64,000 nucleotides of DNA from Actinomycetota bacterium (GTDB taxonomy: Bacteria > Actinomycetota > Acidimicrobiia > Acidimicrobiales > JAMCPL01). The position numbers and the translations under genes are program-made. The first letter of the stretch is position 1. Each line of letters opens with the position of its first letter. Below are positions 63,039 to 64,000 of the stretch, piece by piece. The stretch spans positions 1-64,000 of the forward strand of contig JAMCPL010000014.1 in NCBI GenBank assembly GCA_023379675.1, in the 5' to 3' direction. The notes beneath the pieces were generated by a model. It ran no database searches. It was not told where the DNA came from and saw nothing but the letters and a program-made list of their open reading frames with translations.

Positions 63039-63194
63039 GGCAACTTTTCACCCACCTCTCAATTAAAAATCTACATCAGAAGCCAAAATATTTTCATGTT
63101 ACAGTGGCAAACCCAACAAGTCATTGCCAACGATGCTGCTAACCCAATGTACCTCTTGCCAGCAATCGCGCCACTTCCTCACACCAAGCCAACC

Positions 63195-64000
63195 TCACAG
63201 TAGCTGACGTCTGTCCACGACCCGCTGAGCTTTACCGCCCTCCGAACGGGGTAGCCTGCCAGGCTCCAGCAGGGTCACCTTGGCGGACACCCCGACGTTT
63301 TCCCTGATCGCCCGTTGGGTCATGTCCCGTACCCTGCGCAACAGATGATCGGCCTCCACTATCTCGTCGGAGAGAAACTCGGCAGCCACCCTGCGGAACA
63401 CATCCTCGGAAAGCTCCACCTCCACTTCCAGCTCATCCAATATACCCGTGCGATCCACCAGCAACCGGTAGTACGGCGTGAGTCCGTCCACACCGCCAAA
63501 AGCAGCCTCGACCTGGCTCGGGTATACATTGATTCCCCTCACGATCAGCATGTCGTCCGTCCTGCCCTTCACCATGGACATCCTGGCTGAACTGCGGCCG
63601 CAACTGCATCGAGATCTGTCCAGGCTGGTGATGTCCCCGGTCCAGTAACGGATCAAGGGCAATGCCTCTTTGGTAAGGGTGGTAATCACCAGCACGCCTT
63701 CTTCCCCGATGGGCAACTGCTCCCCGGTATCACGATCGACGACCTCCGCCAGGAAATGATCTTCGTTGATGTGAGAACCGGACCGCGCCTCCACGCACTC
63801 GTAGGACACCCCAGGACCGATGATCTCAGACAGGCCGTAGACATTGACACTTTTCGCTCCCAACGAGCTGTCTATCTCGGCACGCATGGTTTCTGTCCAG
63901 GGCTCGGCCCCTAAGATCGCATACTGGATGGGAGCCTCCTCTGGAGACATCCCCTGGCGGGCAAACTCTGCAGCTATGGTGAGTGCATAGCTGGGCGTAC
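63195..64000 (-). CDS. paaK: Phenylacetate-CoA-ligase-like protein (5' end beyond window)
   Basis: The frame continues to the window edge, so the N-terminus is missing. Visible parts are NVYGLSEIIGPGVSYEC, the hinge region (LIRYWTGDITSLD), KGRTDDMLIVRGINVYPSQV and the C-terminal domain ending in GGKAQRVVDRRQLL. These are PaaK features: aryl acid plus ATP and CoA gives aryl-CoA. It is followed 156 bp downstream by the livG-led ABC importer, a frequent association in actinobacteria and proteobacteria. Confidence 0.88.
   Translation of the reverse strand, partial: TPSYALTIAAEFARQGMSPEEAPIQYAILGAEPWTETMRAEIDSSLGAKSVNVYGLSEIIGPGVSYECVEARSGSHINEDHFLAEVVDRDTGEQLPIGEEGVLVITTLTKEALPLIRYWTGDITSLDRSRCSCGRSSARMSMVKGRTDDMLIVRGINVYPSQVEAAFGGVDGLTPYYRLLVDRTGILDELEVEVELSEDVFRRVAAEFLSDEIVEADHLLRRVRDMTQRAIRENVGVSAKVTLLEPGRLPRSEGGKAQRVVDRRQLL

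Overview
Organism. The window looks like a mid-GC member of the Actinomycetota, probably near Acidimicrobiia (lineage is inferred). Supporting signs are a redox-type ECF sigma factor with a zinc anti-sigma partner, a proteasomal ATPase (ARC/Mpa) ending in QYL, and a gcvH / FHA (GarA-like) / MerR (FtsR-like) / bifunctional-nuclease block in the order known from mycobacteria. The core blocks rimP-nusA-ylxR-infB-rbfA-truB-ribF, rpsO-pnp-M16-dapB and ruvCAB-yajC-secDF are complete and mostly on the minus strand. No rRNA or tRNA gene was seen.

Layout. 1-2.1 kb: end of an ISL3-like transposase, then a minus-strand operon read as HicA-like toxin, HTH antitoxin and SecB-like chaperone (a candidate TAC system). 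2.1-3.3 kb: sigma factor and RsrA-like anti-sigma factor. 3.3-8.8 kb: a decayed type I restriction-modification island (hsdM with an internal deletion, half-size hsdS without a normal start codon, a 67-residue hsdR remnant) carrying an intact MntA/HepT toxin-antitoxin pair and several unknown or frameshifted genes. 8.8-10.6 kb: a degraded zone with a CRISPR-like repeat pair, transposase remnants and a second copy fragment of the antitoxin gene. 10.6-13.7 kb: a cobalamin riboswitch followed by an NCS1-family permease and a PfkB-family kinase, the most interesting locus here. 14.3-17.3 kb: CcdA-TlpA fusion and a duplicated membrane protein. 17.5-31.7 kb: amino-acid, RNA-processing and translation genes with structured leaders. 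32-43 kb: flavin-binding protein, NagA, SecDF-YajC, RuvABC, envelope proteins. 43-50 kb: GarA block, rpe-fmt, def, DUF488, DUF59. 49.8-54 kb: membrane protein, ARC, ferredoxin. 54.2-64 kb: thiolase, 3-hydroxyacyl-CoA dehydrogenase, acyl-CoA synthetase, a five-gene LivKMHFG-type ABC importer and a phenylacetate-CoA-ligase-like gene cut by the window end.

How it fits together. The right end reads as one catabolic unit importing small organic or aromatic acids, activating them as CoA thioesters and thiolysing them. The riboswitch-controlled permease and kinase suggest salvage of a cobalamin building block such as alpha-ribazole or a free base; this is a hypothesis. A recurring oddity is Gly/Ser/Asp/Pro-rich low-complexity segments inserted into or attached to conserved proteins (RuvA, NagA, Fmt, PfkB, CcdA, SecF, YajC, PNPase, NusA, IF-2).
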